Part shown: positions 22,090 through 31,342 of the stretch, piece after piece
Position numbering within the stretch: the first letter of the stretch is position 1
Layout of the letters: each line of letters begins with the position of its first letter
Source of the DNA: Acinetobacter sp. YWS30-1
Lineage (GTDB): Bacteria; Pseudomonadota; Gammaproteobacteria; Pseudomonadales; Moraxellaceae
Direction: 5' to 3'
Length of the DNA stretch: 64,000 nucleotides
Assembly: GCF_033558715.1 (NCBI RefSeq)
Contig: NZ_CP114606.1
Span: forward strand, 2,542,001 to 2,606,000
The notes under the pieces: model-generated
The model's input: only the letters and a program-made list of their open reading frames with translations
The model's database searches: none
What the model was told of the DNA's origin: nothing
Made by a program: the position numbers and the translations under genes

Positions 22090-22402
22090 CAATTTGCCTT
22101 CTATCATCGAGTTTTCGCCCAGCCCCTGTTGCCTATCATAAGAGTTAGCCGGAAAATTATAACCCACTGTATTGTTCACTTATGTAACCTTATGATTAGA
22201 CAATATTAATTTTCAGACACTTTTTGTCCATAAATCAATATTTTCCCAGCCGCATTTTAGGCTATAAGTTTAAGCGACTTTCCTGCTAAAATATGCGCCT
22301 TTTAAAGATTTCAGAACGTGAATTGAATTTTTATTTACCCGTTTGCCTATGCAAACAGGTTATTCGTTCACTCTTTCGACGTATTACCTTGTAGGAGCCT
22401 AC
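22090..22402. other. Divergent spacer between slt and miaB
   Basis: About 310 bases between two divergent genes, holding both promoters. A TATAAT box on the minus strand (22156-22161) could serve slt, though no good -35 box accompanies it. I see no coding sequence or repeat. Confidence 0.5.
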
Positions 22403-23860
22403 ATGACGGTTCAAACCTTCATTCCGAATGGTGCCCCAGCTGCCTCAGAAAACACTGTCACCCAGCCAGCGCACACCCCAGCCATCGATGGTTCAGTTAA
22501 AAAACTGTATATCGAAACGCAAGGGTGTCAGATGAATGAGTATGACAGTCACCGTATGGCAGATCTGCTGGGCGATTCCCATGGCTATGTGCTAACCACC
22601 GATCCTAAAGAAGCGGATATTCTGCTGATGAATACCTGCTCGATCCGTGAAAAGGCACAAGAAAAAGTATTCTCAGAATTGGGCCGCTGGCGCAAGCTGA
22701 AAGAAAAAAATCCTGACCTGATTATTGGTGTCGGCGGATGTGTGGCCTCTCAGGAAGGTGACAATATCCAGAAACGTGCCAATTATGTGGACATGATTTT
22801 TGGTCCGCAAACCTTGCACCGTTTACCGCAAATGCTGGACCAGCATTTTGAGCAGGTCGAAAAACCGAAAAAAGAAAAAATTAAACTGGTCGATATTTCG
22901 TTCCCGGACATCGAAAAATTTGACTTCCTGCCTGAACCGCGTGTTGAAGGTTATAAGGCCTTTGTTTCGATCATGGAAGGCTGCTCAAAATACTGTTCAT
23001 TCTGTGTAGTTCCATATACACGTGGCGAAGAAGTATCTCGCCCGCTGGATGACGTTCTGGCTGAAATTGCTGGCTTAGCAGAAAAAGGTGTGCGTGAAAT
23101 TTCCCTGCTCGGTCAGAACGTGAATGGTTATCGCGGTGAGACCTTTGACGGAAAAATCTGTACTTTTGCCGATCTGTTACGTTTGGTTGCAGAAATTCCA
23201 GGTATTGGCCGTATTCGTTATACCACTTCGCATCCACTGGAATTCAATGATGATTTGATCCAGTGCTACCGTGACCTGCCACAGATGGTGTCACATCTGC
23301 ATTTACCGGTACAAAGCGGTTCCAATGATGTATTGCAGGCGATGAAACGTAACCACACCATTGATGTGTATATCGAGAAAATCGAAAAGTTACGTAAAGT
23401 TCGTCCAGACATGCATTTATCTTCAGACTTTATTATCGGCTTCCCGGGCGAAACCGATGAGAACTTCGAAGAAACCTATCAGTTTATTCAGGATCTGGAT
23501 TTCGACCATTCTTATAGTTTTGTTTATTCCAAACGTCCGGGCACCCCTGCCGCAGAGCTGGAAGATACGACACCTGAACAGGTGAAAAAAGAACGCTTGG
23601 CCAAAGTTCAGGACTGGATTAAACAGTCCAGTATTCGTAAAACAGATGCCATGCTCGGTACAGTCCAACGCGTACTGGTTGAGAAAGTTTCTGATAAAGA
23701 TCCAAACGTTCTGGTCGGTACAGCAGACAACACCCGTTATGTCACCTTTATTGGCGATGCATCGTGGGTAGGACGTTTTGCAGAGATCGAAATTACCGAA
23801 ATTAAAACTTTAAATTTAGTTTACGGTGAGCTCTTGAATCTTGAGCCTGACGTGGCGTAA
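22403..23860 (+). CDS. miaB: tRNA-2-methylthio-N6-dimethylallyladenosine synthase MiaB
   Basis: 485 residues. A radical-SAM methylthiotransferase that adds a methylthio group to i6A37 of tRNAs reading UNN codons. The N-terminal domain has the three cysteines for the auxiliary cluster (Cys42, Cys79, Cys113). The radical-SAM motif C194-SKY-C198-SF-C201 follows, and a C-terminal TRAM domain binds RNA. The ATG at 22403 is chosen over the upstream in-frame start at 22343 because TAGGAG lies seven bases before it. It heads the miaB-ybeZ-ybeY group, with 38 bases to ybeZ. Confidence 0.96.
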   Translation: MTVQTFIPNGAPAASENTVTQPAHTPAIDGSVKKLYIETQGCQMNEYDSHRMADLLGDSHGYVLTTDPKEADILLMNTCSIREKAQEKVFSELGRWRKLKEKNPDLIIGVGGCVASQEGDNIQKRANYVDMIFGPQTLHRLPQMLDQHFEQVEKPKKEKIKLVDISFPDIEKFDFLPEPRVEGYKAFVSIMEGCSKYCSFCVVPYTRGEEVSRPLDDVLAEIAGLAEKGVREISLLGQNVNGYRGETFDGKICTFADLLRLVAEIPGIGRIRYTTSHPLEFNDDLIQCYRDLPQMVSHLHLPVQSGSNDVLQAMKRNHTIDVYIEKIEKLRKVRPDMHLSSDFIIGFPGETDENFEETYQFIQDLDFDHSYSFVYSKRPGTPAAELEDTTPEQVKKERLAKVQDWIKQSSIRKTDAMLGTVQRVLVEKVSDKDPNVLVGTADNTRYVTFIGDASWVGRFAEIEITEIKTLNLVYGELLNLEPDVA

Positions 23861-23898
23861 TGTAGAGCATATAACGTACACTTCTAAAAGGAACACTC

Positions 23899-24975
23899 TT
23901 GACTGCAACGATTCGACGTACAGTAGCTTTTCCTGGAATTTCGATGGACCATTTACAAGCCGTCTTAGGTGCCTATAACGGTCATTTGAAACAAATTGAA
24001 CAACGTTTAGACGTCAAAATTTCCCACCGAGGTGAAAGTTTCTTTATCGATGGTGGAATCGATGCCGTTGAGAGAGCCGAAATGCTCTTGCAACGTCTTC
24101 ATGAAGAATCTGAACATAGCCAGCAGATCAGTGCAGATACTTTGCATATGATGATTCAAGGTAGCCAGACCGATCGTGAACTCCAGGAGAACCTGGAAGG
24201 ACAGGAACATACCGGTCTGGACAATGTCTGGCTGCAAACGCGCAAAGGCCGGATCAATCCTCGCGGTGCCAACCAGAAACGTTATGTACAGCGTATTCTG
24301 CAAAGTGATATTTCCTTTGGTATTGGTCCTGCGGGTACTGGTAAAACCTATCTCGCCGTTGCAGCCGCTGTAGATATGCTGGAGCGTAATGAAATCCAGC
24401 GTATCCTACTGGTTCGTCCTGCAGTTGAAGCAGGTGAAAAACTCGGCTTCCTGCCGGGGGATTTAACCCAGAAGATCGACCCGTATTTGCGTCCCCTTTA
24501 TGATGCCCTGTATGAAATGCTCGGCTTTGAAAAAGTGGCCAAGCTGATCGAACGTCAGATTATTGAAGTTGCACCGCTCGCCTATATGCGTGGTCGCACC
24601 CTGAATCATTCTTTTGTGATTCTGGATGAAGCCCAGAACACCACACCTGAACAGATGAAGATGTTCCTGACCCGTTTAGGGTTTGGTTCACGTGCAGTGA
24701 TTACTGGTGATGTGACTCAGGTGGATTTACCACGTGGTCAGCAGTCGGGTCTGGCACATGCCTTACGTGTGATTGATAAAATTCCTGAGATTCATATTAC
24801 CCGTTTCCATTCTCGTGACGTCGTGCGTCACCAGCTGGTTCAGAAAATTGTTGAAGCCTACGAAGGCTGGGACAGTGAACAGCAGCGTTTAAGCGCTGAG
24901 GCTCGTGCTGAGCGTAAAGCCCGTCAGGAAGCCTTGATAGCCGAGAATGATGCTGCGGCTGATGCACAGCATTAA
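23899..24975 (+). CDS. ybeZ: PhoH-family ATPase YbeZ
   Basis: 358 residues. An N-terminal KH-like RNA-binding region (1-75) is followed by the PhoH P-loop domain, with Walker A GPAGTGKT (143-150) and Walker B VILDEAQNTT. PhoH/YbeZ proteins are thought to act with YbeY in rRNA maturation and ribosome quality control, and the gene order here agrees. The start is TTG at 23899 with AAAAGGA nine bases upstream; no ATG fits the conserved N-terminus. A charged Ala-rich tail ends the protein. Confidence 0.92.
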   Translation: MTATIRRTVAFPGISMDHLQAVLGAYNGHLKQIEQRLDVKISHRGESFFIDGGIDAVERAEMLLQRLHEESEHSQQISADTLHMMIQGSQTDRELQENLEGQEHTGLDNVWLQTRKGRINPRGANQKRYVQRILQSDISFGIGPAGTGKTYLAVAAAVDMLERNEIQRILLVRPAVEAGEKLGFLPGDLTQKIDPYLRPLYDALYEMLGFEKVAKLIERQIIEVAPLAYMRGRTLNHSFVILDEAQNTTPEQMKMFLTRLGFGSRAVITGDVTQVDLPRGQQSGLAHALRVIDKIPEIHITRFHSRDVVRHQLVQKIVEAYEGWDSEQQRLSAEARAERKARQEALIAENDAAADAQH

Positions 24976-25009
24976 CGCTGCATTGTTATTTAATTTTTAA
25001 GGATTCACG

Positions 25010-25492
25010 TTGAAACTTAGTCTCTCCCTGCAACAGGACTTTCAGTCACCAGAACTGGTGCTGAAACGTGCCTATATTAAAAAAGTTGTAGAAACCACTT
25101 TGCGCCATATCGGCACCCAAAGTGATTGTGAAATTGGCATTGCCTGTGTCGATAATGACGAAAGTCATAAACTCAATCTGGAATATCGCGGCAAGGATAA
25201 ACCGACCAATGTCCTGTCTTTTCCAAGCGAACTTCCAGATGAAATGGCACAGGTTCTGGATGCTTTCCCGATCGGTGATCTGGTGATTTGTATTCCAGTA
25301 GTGCTGCGTGAAGCTGCTGAACAGGACAAAGCTCCACTGATCCATTTCACCCATATGCTGGTACATGGCACTTTACATCTGATGGGTTATGACCATGAAA
25401 CTTCAGAGGAAGATGCTGAAGAAATGGAAAGCATTGAGATCGAGATTCTGGACAAACTGGGTATTGCTAATCCCTATCTGGAAAGAGATTAA
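25010..25492 (+). CDS. ybeY: Endoribonuclease YbeY (rRNA maturation factor)
   Basis: 160 residues. A zinc-dependent single-strand endoribonuclease involved in 16S rRNA 3' processing and 70S quality control. The zinc motif [11 protein letters not shown] is at residues 119-129, with His119, His123 and His129 as ligands, and the conserved arginine region [14 protein letters not shown] precedes it. It starts with TTG (25010) after AAGGAT, 34 bases after ybeZ. In many relatives corC and lnt follow; here the unit ends in a terminator. Confidence 0.94.
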   Translation: MKLSLSLQQDFQSPELVLKRAYIKKVVETTLRHIGTQSDCEIGIACVDNDESHKLNLEYRGKDKPTNVLSFPSELPDEMAQVLDAFPIGDLVICIPVVLREAAEQDKAPLIHFTHMLVHGTLHLMGYDHETSEEDAEEMESIEIEILDKLGIANPYLERD

Positions 25493-25509
25493 AATTCAAC
25501 AATTAAAAA

Positions 25510-25525
25510 GCGGGCCAAGGCTCGC
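25510..25525 (+). terminator. Terminator after ybeY
   Basis: 7-bp arms GCGGGCC/GGCTCGC (one G-T pair), 2-base loop, A-run before and six T after. Confidence 0.85.
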
Positions 25526-25584
25526 TTTTTTCATTTTATTCACTTCATAATAAGCTCAATTTAAGAAATAAAATAAAAACCTTC

Positions 25585-25884
25585 ATGAAATATGTCGTGA
25601 TTTTCAAAGCGCAAATTAAAGAATTAGATCAGTGTTATTTTGAAACAGCCCAGCGAATGAGAGAAAGAGCCCTTTCACAATTTCAGTGCCAACATTTTGA
25701 AGCCTTGACCGAAGGTACTCAAGAAATTGCACTTTCTTACTGGAACAGTTTGCATGATATTCGCGCTTGGCATGCAGATGCTGAACATCAGGCCGCTCAA
25801 GAGCTAGGGAAAAATAGCTGGTATACATATTTCAGCGTGGAAGTCTGTGAAGTTTTACGGCGCTATGATGCACATTTAAATTAA
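25585..25884 (+). CDS. Antibiotic biosynthesis monooxygenase-like small protein
   Basis: 99 residues. The dimeric alpha-beta ABM fold is suggested by the pattern YWNSLHDIRAWHADAEHQ followed by YTYFSVEVCEV. This resembles the conserved W/H-containing helix of ABM/YgiN-like proteins. Members act as small oxygenases or stress proteins, and the substrate cannot be named from sequence. It is a single-gene unit between the ybeY terminator and the broken gene at 26041. There is no strong ribosome site before the ATG at 25585. Confidence 0.65.
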   Translation: MKYVVIFKAQIKELDQCYFETAQRMRERALSQFQCQHFEALTEGTQEIALSYWNSLHDIRAWHADAEHQAAQELGKNSWYTYFSVEVCEVLRRYDAHLN

Positions 25885-26040
25885 ATACTCATCGATCCTT
25901 ATTTATTTTTTCTTGATCTGTTCTTAGATACAGAGTTTTAAAAAATATCTGCTTACGCATTCATGATTTCTTCCAGAAATCCATAAGCACATAATGCACT
26001 TTAACGAAGAACTGTGCTTCAAAAATTTTAGGAGAACGTA

Positions 26041-26442
26041 ATGAAAAGATTTTTCTCGACTGCATTACTTATTTTCTCTCCCTGACTGTGTTCACCACTT
26101 TATGCCCACTCAATTCCTATGTGCCCAAAAATTAAATTTCAACAGAACCAAAGCTCATGGTCAGGCCATTATTATTTAAACGGAGTTATGGAATTAGGTT
26201 CGGAGTTGCTGTTACAAGCAGATGGTACCTTTAAATGGTATCTGACCTATAGTGCTCTGGATCAATTTGCTGAAGGAACATGGTGGCAAAATAAAGAGTG
26301 TATTGGCTTAAAAGCAGATCCAAAGTACCAGGACTTGATGATATTTCCCAAATATCTAGCCATAGATGAAAACCATTTAAATGTGGTCTGGGACGATGGA
26401 ACTCAGCAAGGTAGTTATATACAGGCGAAGCACCCGGATTAA
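26041..26442 (+). pseudogene. Small secreted protein gene with TGA inside the signal peptide
   Basis: ATG at 26041 has a good site, TAGGAG, six bases upstream and opens a typical signal peptide (MKRFFSTALLIFSP). Codon 15 (26083-26085) is TGA. Reading continues in the same frame through LCSPLYAHS to a stop at 26442, for 133 codons in all. Without the stop this would be an exported protein of about 110 mature residues rich in Trp and Tyr. The remaining open frame from ATG 26119 lacks the signal peptide and a ribosome site. I do not recognise the family. A sequencing error, a recent mutation or readthrough are all possible. The last 4 bases overlap the convergent TonB-like gene. Confidence 0.7.
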
Positions 26443-27305
26443 CGCACCTCAAACTCCGCTTCAGCCGGATCAAAACGCCAGGTTCGAATGATTCGTAACT
26501 CGGAAATATCCGACATCTTGGCATCAAATGCTCCGAACGGTGCCGCCTTGCGTACTGAAGATTTTGCAGCTTCATCTAGCAAGCTATGCCCTGAACTGTC
26601 AATTAAGCGAATTGCACGGATTCCGCCGTTCTGGTTCAAGATCACCATCAAGCGTACCTCTCCTGCCAGATTCTGCTGTTTGGCCGCGTCTGGATAATAG
26701 CGGTTACCATAGAACTCCACTTTCTGACGGAATTTTTCCAGATAAGCCGCAGAGACATCCTGTTTAGACTGGATACCATCTACGGTTTTAATTTTTTGCT
26801 GACGACTGAAGTTTTGTTGTCGTTGCAGATATTGGGCTTCAAGACTGGCTACCATAGCGGCTTTGGCCTGAAACTGACTTTGTAACTGTTCCTGCATTTT
26901 TTTGCGCTGATTTTCTTCCGCCTGTTTTTGCCAGCTTAAAGTCGTCATCAGTACTTTTTCTTCAAAGCTTAATTCGCGCTGCTGTTGCAACATGTCCGGA
27001 CTTTCTTGCTGCTCTTCTCCGGTCTTTTGCTCCATCAACGGTGCAGGCATATCGCTCGACATACGATGTGCTTCACGAAATTTACCTGAACCTTGCTGAT
27101 CAGTTTGAGCCAGAAAATCTGCTTGCTCAATTTTTTCATCAGTTTGACGAATACTGACCGCAATCTCTTTAGTCATGCTCTCCTGATCTTGTGGCATACC
27201 AAATTCCAGCGTGAGAAAAATCACGTGCAAAATAACAGCTGCAAATACGGCGCTATTAAAAATTGGATCTTTCCACCAGGCTTTGACCAGAGGCATTAAT
27301 ATCAT
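26439..27305 (-). CDS. TonB-family energy transducer-like protein
   Basis: About 288 residues. One N-terminal membrane anchor (FNSAVFAAVILHVIFLTL), a long Gln/Glu-rich probably coiled periplasmic linker, and a C-terminal TonB-type domain (YYPDAAKQQNLAGEV..., TWRFDP) in the last 85 residues. TonB proteins couple proton-motive force to outer-membrane transporters. Here no ExbB/ExbD genes adjoin, and the Pro-rich linker of classical TonB is replaced by a Gln-rich one. The frame opens at TTG 27350. ATG 27305 is my choice, but 27317 and 27296 are also possible. Confidence 0.7.
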   Translation of the reverse strand: MILMPLVKAWWKDPIFNSAVFAAVILHVIFLTLEFGMPQDQESMTKEIAVSIRQTDEKIEQADFLAQTDQQGSGKFREAHRMSSDMPAPLMEQKTGEEQQESPDMLQQQRELSFEEKVLMTTLSWQKQAEENQRKKMQEQLQSQFQAKAAMVASLEAQYLQRQQNFSRQQKIKTVDGIQSKQDVSAAYLEKFRQKVEFYGNRYYPDAAKQQNLAGEVRLMVILNQNGGIRAIRLIDSSGHSLLDEAAKSSVRKAAPFGAFDAKMSDISELRIIRTWRFDPAEAEFEVR

Positions 27306-27384
27306 GGTTGATCTCATCGCTACGAACCCAGACTTGAGTCCATCCCCCAAACAGCATTTTTAAAATTAAAAAATAAACGGCTTT

Positions 27385-27405
27385 GCATTTTTCTTTTAAA
27401 AATGC
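27385..27405. other. Hairpin in a divergent promoter region
   Basis: Perfect 8-bp arms GCATTTTT and AAAAATGC with a 5-base loop, extendable with one bulge. It lies between the TonB-like gene and the divergent gene at 27558 and has no T-run. It could be an operator or a leader structure. Confidence 0.4.
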
Positions 27406-27557
27406 CAAACCCATCAAATCTTCAACGTTAGATAACTAAAACCCTAAAAATGGTGCTATTTATTTTGCTAAACTGCAAGCTGAAACTCTTGTATTTTTTA
27501 TACAATTCGACAAGATACACTTCGAATTAAAACATATAGTTGCCAGGACGCTTAAAG

Positions 27558-28244
27558 ATGCAAACGCTAATTTCCAATATTTCTAATAAAATTCGCCAGG
27601 CGTATCAAAAGGCGGAAGGATTTATTGAGGATGAACGCGAATTCCCTTTGTCTCAAGTTTTCCTGAATGCGACATTTCAACGTTTTGTCACTGACAATGT
27701 TTCCATGCTGAAAGATCTGCATGCCGATCTGCATGATGACTGGTTACGACTCTATGCCACGCTGGACTATAAAGGTCTGAACGTGACCTTATCGGTTGAT
27801 TTAAAACTGGTGCAAATGGAGCTGAATAAGAATACGCAGCTCATCGTATTTGAACAGATCAGTGATACCCGGTTGATCGAAGCCAAATACCCAAATGTTT
27901 TTTATAAACTAGGGGTACGATTTGCCCTGTTTTTCTATCAGCGCGTGCTGAATAAGGACCCTCTTGGCATGATTCTGGAAAAACTGGGCGTCATTAAAGT
28001 AAAAGATGATTTATTGCATCTGGATTTAAACCGCTGGTTAGGTAAAAACCGCTCGGTGATTGAGACGCTTGGTAAGGTTCATGTGAACCATGCAGTACTT
28101 CGTGAAGCTGAGCTCGTCGTAATTGGTAATGTGAATCTTGCAGCCCTGTTCAGAAAGCTTTCTCAGGAAAAAGAAGAGAAATGGGACGAAGACGACATGG
28201 ATGACAATAAAGTCACACCGATCAAACAGAAAGAACCGACTTAA
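27558..28244 (+). CDS. Conserved protein of unknown function
   Basis: 228 residues, soluble, no signal peptide. Alternating hydrophobic strands in the middle (LRLYATLDYKGLNVTLSVDL) and amphipathic helices suggest a lipid- or sterol-carrier-like alpha/beta fold, but I cannot assign a family. The C-terminus is very acidic, then Lys-rich. The ATG at 27558 follows CCAGGACG at normal spacing; an upstream TTG at 27540 is less likely. It is followed by a spacer of about 150 bases containing an imperfect inverted repeat (TTTCCAC 28324-28330, GTGGAAA 28352-28358). Confidence 0.6.
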   Translation: MQTLISNISNKIRQAYQKAEGFIEDEREFPLSQVFLNATFQRFVTDNVSMLKDLHADLHDDWLRLYATLDYKGLNVTLSVDLKLVQMELNKNTQLIVFEQISDTRLIEAKYPNVFYKLGVRFALFFYQRVLNKDPLGMILEKLGVIKVKDDLLHLDLNRWLGKNRSVIETLGKVHVNHAVLREAELVVIGNVNLAALFRKLSQEKEEKWDEDDMDDNKVTPIKQKEPT

Positions 28245-28397
28245 ACTGTGTGTAATTCAATAACTAAACAAACTCACCAGTAACTACATGAAATATACAT
28301 TTTTATTGAAAATCTCCCTTCATTTTCCACATTTTGACCAAATAATAAAAAGTGGAAAGTGATCAATTTTATCTGAAATTACACAGGACAATTCTTT

Positions 28398-29111
28398 ATG
28401 GCGAAAACTGTATTCAAAACTTTAGGGGTGACTGCAGGCTTGACTACCGCAATGGTACTTACTGGTTTATCCACCCAGACCTTCGCCATGGCGCCTTTCC
28501 AAGCCAATTATCAGTTTAGCTACAATGGAAAAAATATGGGTTCTGCTACCCGTACCTTGAGCAAATCTGGTAATAACTGGACCTATGTTTTTGCAGCCAA
28601 AGCAGGTGGCGTTGCTTCAGCGACTGAAACCAGCCGTTTTACTTTCAATAATGGCAAGATTGGTTCAAGCAGTTTCAGCCGTACCAGCAAGATTCTGGTG
28701 CATAGCAACACCATGAGTATTAACTTTAATCCTTCTAGCAAAACGATCAGTACCAAGAAAGATGATGAAAAACGTTCTTTTGCCTGGAGAGCAGATGTAC
28801 TGGATGAGCTAAATGCTGAATTGCAGATTCGTGAAGACCTGAAAAATGGTGGTTTAAAATCGAATTACTACATTGCTGATGCCAAAGAAGTGGAAGGCCG
28901 TAAATTCGTCAAACAAGGTACAGAAACGGTGAGCACCAAATATGGTTCATTTAGTACCATTAAAGTAGTGATTAAACACAACAAACCAGGCCGTGAAACT
29001 ACTTTCTGGTTAGCACCGAAACTGGACTACTTACCAGTCAAAGTATCGCATGTCGACAAGAAAACCTCTTACGGTTTATTGCTGACCAGCTATAACGGTA
29101 AAACGAACTAA
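28398..29111 (+). CDS. DUF3108 family periplasmic protein
   Basis: 237 residues. Signal peptide of about 30 residues (ending STQTFA). The mature part has the DUF3108 pattern: F.ANYQFSYNGK..G at its start, repeated beta strands, and FWLAPKLDYLPVKV near the end. DUF3108 proteins are periplasmic, possibly outer-membrane-associated beta-rich proteins of unknown role. In Acinetobacter and relatives they are often near purine-biosynthesis genes; here xpt lies 90 bases downstream on the same strand. Confidence 0.82.
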   Translation: MAKTVFKTLGVTAGLTTAMVLTGLSTQTFAMAPFQANYQFSYNGKNMGSATRTLSKSGNNWTYVFAAKAGGVASATETSRFTFNNGKIGSSSFSRTSKILVHSNTMSINFNPSSKTISTKKDDEKRSFAWRADVLDELNAELQIREDLKNGGLKSNYYIADAKEVEGRKFVKQGTETVSTKYGSFSTIKVVIKHNKPGRETTFWLAPKLDYLPVKVSHVDKKTSYGLLLTSYNGKTN

Positions 29112-29174
29112 GGTTTTTTGGTGAATTTCGCTTGATTTTTTTTGGGTGCTTTTTACAATACGCTTTTGCTTTAA

Positions 29175-29777
<603 letters not shown>

Positions 29778-29798
29778 GTTTACAAATGAATATTTGAA

Positions 29799-29816
29799 AG
29801 GGTGCTTCGGCACTCT
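29799..29816 (+). terminator. Terminator after xpt
   Basis: 7-bp arms AGGGTGC/GCACTCT (one G-T pair) around a TTCG tetraloop, then six T. Confidence 0.88.
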
Positions 29817-30174
29817 TTTTTATTGGATTTTTTAATTTCGGTTAGCTAAGAATAAATATAATCTACCTTAGATGCATCACCCTTTAGACACAGAAATGCC
29901 CGCCTAAAACCCATAAAAAAGTGCATTGATACCTTAGCCCTACATATTACTCGCCTCATCCAGCAAAAAATTATAAAAAGTAGAAAATGCATGTATTTAC
30001 AACTCAGCTAAACTTCTCTGAATAAAATTCCACTAGAATCAAATTGGTATGAAATGTTCCTGACTTCAATATTCAGAACCTACATACTGTTGAGCCGGAT
30101 GTGCTGAATAATTACTTGTCTAAGTAAGGTTCCATATCACACATTTGCTTAAAATGAATAAATACTAATCGCTG
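29817..30174. other. Non-coding spacer
   Basis: About 360 A/T-rich bases between xpt and the zinc-ribbon gene. I see no gene, repeat or convincing promoter beyond scattered TA-rich boxes. Confidence 0.5.
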
Positions 30175-30582
30175 ATGGAAAATCCTATGCAATGTCCTAA
30201 ATGTGGTTCAACGGAAATTGAGCTACGCGATCACGAAAAGAATCTGAAAAAAATTGGTGGTATTTTAATGACCTCAGCTGGTGCCACTGCCGGTACAGTA
30301 GGTGGTGCAGCCTCTGGTGCTTCAATTGGTGCTGCCATTGGAACAGTCGCAGGTCCTTTAGGGGTAATTGTAGGCGGCACAGTTGGAACCTTCGTAGGCG
30401 CAATCAGCGTAGGCATTACTGGTGGCGTGGTCGGAAACTTCTTAGGTAAAAAAGCAGGTGTTTCTGTAGATCGCAATCTGTTTCTGGATTATCAGTGTCT
30501 GAATTGCAAACATAGATTCAGTCAAAAAGATCAAAAAGATCAAAAAGATCAAAAAGATCAAAAAGATCAAAAAGAAGATTAG
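30175..30582 (+). CDS. Split zinc-ribbon protein with glycine-zipper segment and QKD tail
   Basis: 135 residues. An N-terminal CPKC pair (Cys7, Cys10) and a C-terminal CLNC pair (Cys108, Cys111) look like the two halves of a zinc ribbon. Between them, residues 29-96 form a Gly/Ala-rich stretch with GxxxG repeats, as in glycine-zipper membrane hairpins. The zinc site would bring both ends together on one side of a membrane. The tail is QKD repeated five times plus QKED. The ATG at 30175 has no clear ribosome site; the ATG at 30187 is an alternative. Function unknown. Confidence 0.65.
   Translation: MENPMQCPKCGSTEIELRDHEKNLKKIGGILMTSAGATAGTVGGAASGASIGAAIGTVAGPLGVIVGGTVGTFVGAISVGITGGVVGNFLGKKAGVSVDRNLFLDYQCLNCKHRFSQKDQKDQKDQKDQKDQKED
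30523..30579 (+). repeat. 9-base coding tandem repeat (CAAAAAGAT)
   Basis: Five perfect tandem copies of CAAAAAGAT followed by a sixth variant with an inserted GAA codon, encoding the QKD tail. Unit changes would keep the frame and only alter tail length. Confidence 0.9.
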
Positions 30583-30590
30583 TAAAATCA

Positions 30591-30618
30591 AGGAAATGAA
30601 GCTGATTCTTCATTTCCT
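30591..30618 (+). terminator. Terminator after the zinc-ribbon gene
   Basis: Perfect 11-bp arms AGGAAATGAAG/CTTCATTTCCT, 6-base loop, T-run after. Confidence 0.88.
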
Positions 30619-30632
30619 TTTTAATTAACTTA

Positions 30633-31244
30633 TTAAGCTTGATTGAGTTTTAAAGCAACCTCGGCCAGACGTTTACCCTGTACTTCACACAAAATTTTCT
30701 CATCCTGGCTTAAACCTTGATCATGTCGTGGGCCACTCACATGACTTGCGCCATAAGGCGTACCACCACTTTTAGTATTGGACAGCGCTGGTGTCGCATT
30801 GCTTAATCCCATGATCATCATGCCATGATGAAACAATGGCGGTAGCATCGTCAGTAAAGTACTTTCCTGTCCGCCATGCATTGAGCCTGACGCGGTAAAA
30901 ACACAGGCTGGCTTACCATGCAAAGCACCATTCAGCCATAAACTGGTGGTCTGATCCCAGAAGTATTTCATTTCTGAAGCCATATTCCCAAAGCGGGTGG
31001 GTGAACCTAATGCCAAAGCAGCACACTGGGCAAGATCATCTAAAGTACAGTAGATATCACCTTCTGCCGGAATACTCGGCTCTGCTTCTTTCACTACGGT
31101 CGCAATATTTGGAACAGTACGAATTTTTACAGCCATTCCTGCTGCTTCAACACCATTCGCAATCAGATGCGCCATTTCTTTGGTTGAGCCATATTTGCTG
31201 TAATATAAAACAAGGACATAAGGTTGCATAAAGTTCTTATTCAT
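30633..31244 (-). CDS. wrbA: NAD(P)H:quinone oxidoreductase, WrbA type
   Basis: 203 residues. A flavodoxin-like FMN enzyme that reduces quinones by two electrons. The FMN phosphate loop YYSKYGSTKEMA is near the start. The flavodoxin strand GSPTRFGNM, the WrbA-specific insert, and STLLTMLPPLFHHGMMIMG with GTPYGASHVSG all match the family. The start is ATG 31244, though the ATG at 31229 gives a length closer to E. coli WrbA (198). No strong ribosome site precedes either. It converges with the zinc-ribbon gene. Confidence 0.92.
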   Translation of the reverse strand: MNKNFMQPYVLVLYYSKYGSTKEMAHLIANGVEAAGMAVKIRTVPNIATVVKEAEPSIPAEGDIYCTLDDLAQCAALALGSPTRFGNMASEMKYFWDQTTSLWLNGALHGKPACVFTASGSMHGGQESTLLTMLPPLFHHGMMIMGLSNATPALSNTKSGGTPYGASHVSGPRHDQGLSQDEKILCEVQGKRLAEVALKLNQA

Positions 31245-31342
31245 TACTTAAAAAAATAAAACTATACGGTATTTCGCAACTTTTTTGGGTAAGCTGAAGA
31301 ATGAAAATTCATGATGAATAAAAAAATTGAGATTGAAAGCGC

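Noticed and set aside
26083..26085. TGA as a selenocysteine codon
   Set aside because: It falls in the hydrophobic part of a signal peptide, and I see no selenocysteine-type hairpin after it.
27385..27405. Hairpin as a terminator
   Set aside because: It lacks a T-run in either direction and sits between divergent gene starts.
30523..30579. Short direct repeats resembling a small CRISPR-like array
   Set aside because: The unit is nine bases with no spacers and lies in frame inside a coding sequence. No CRISPR array was seen anywhere in the window.
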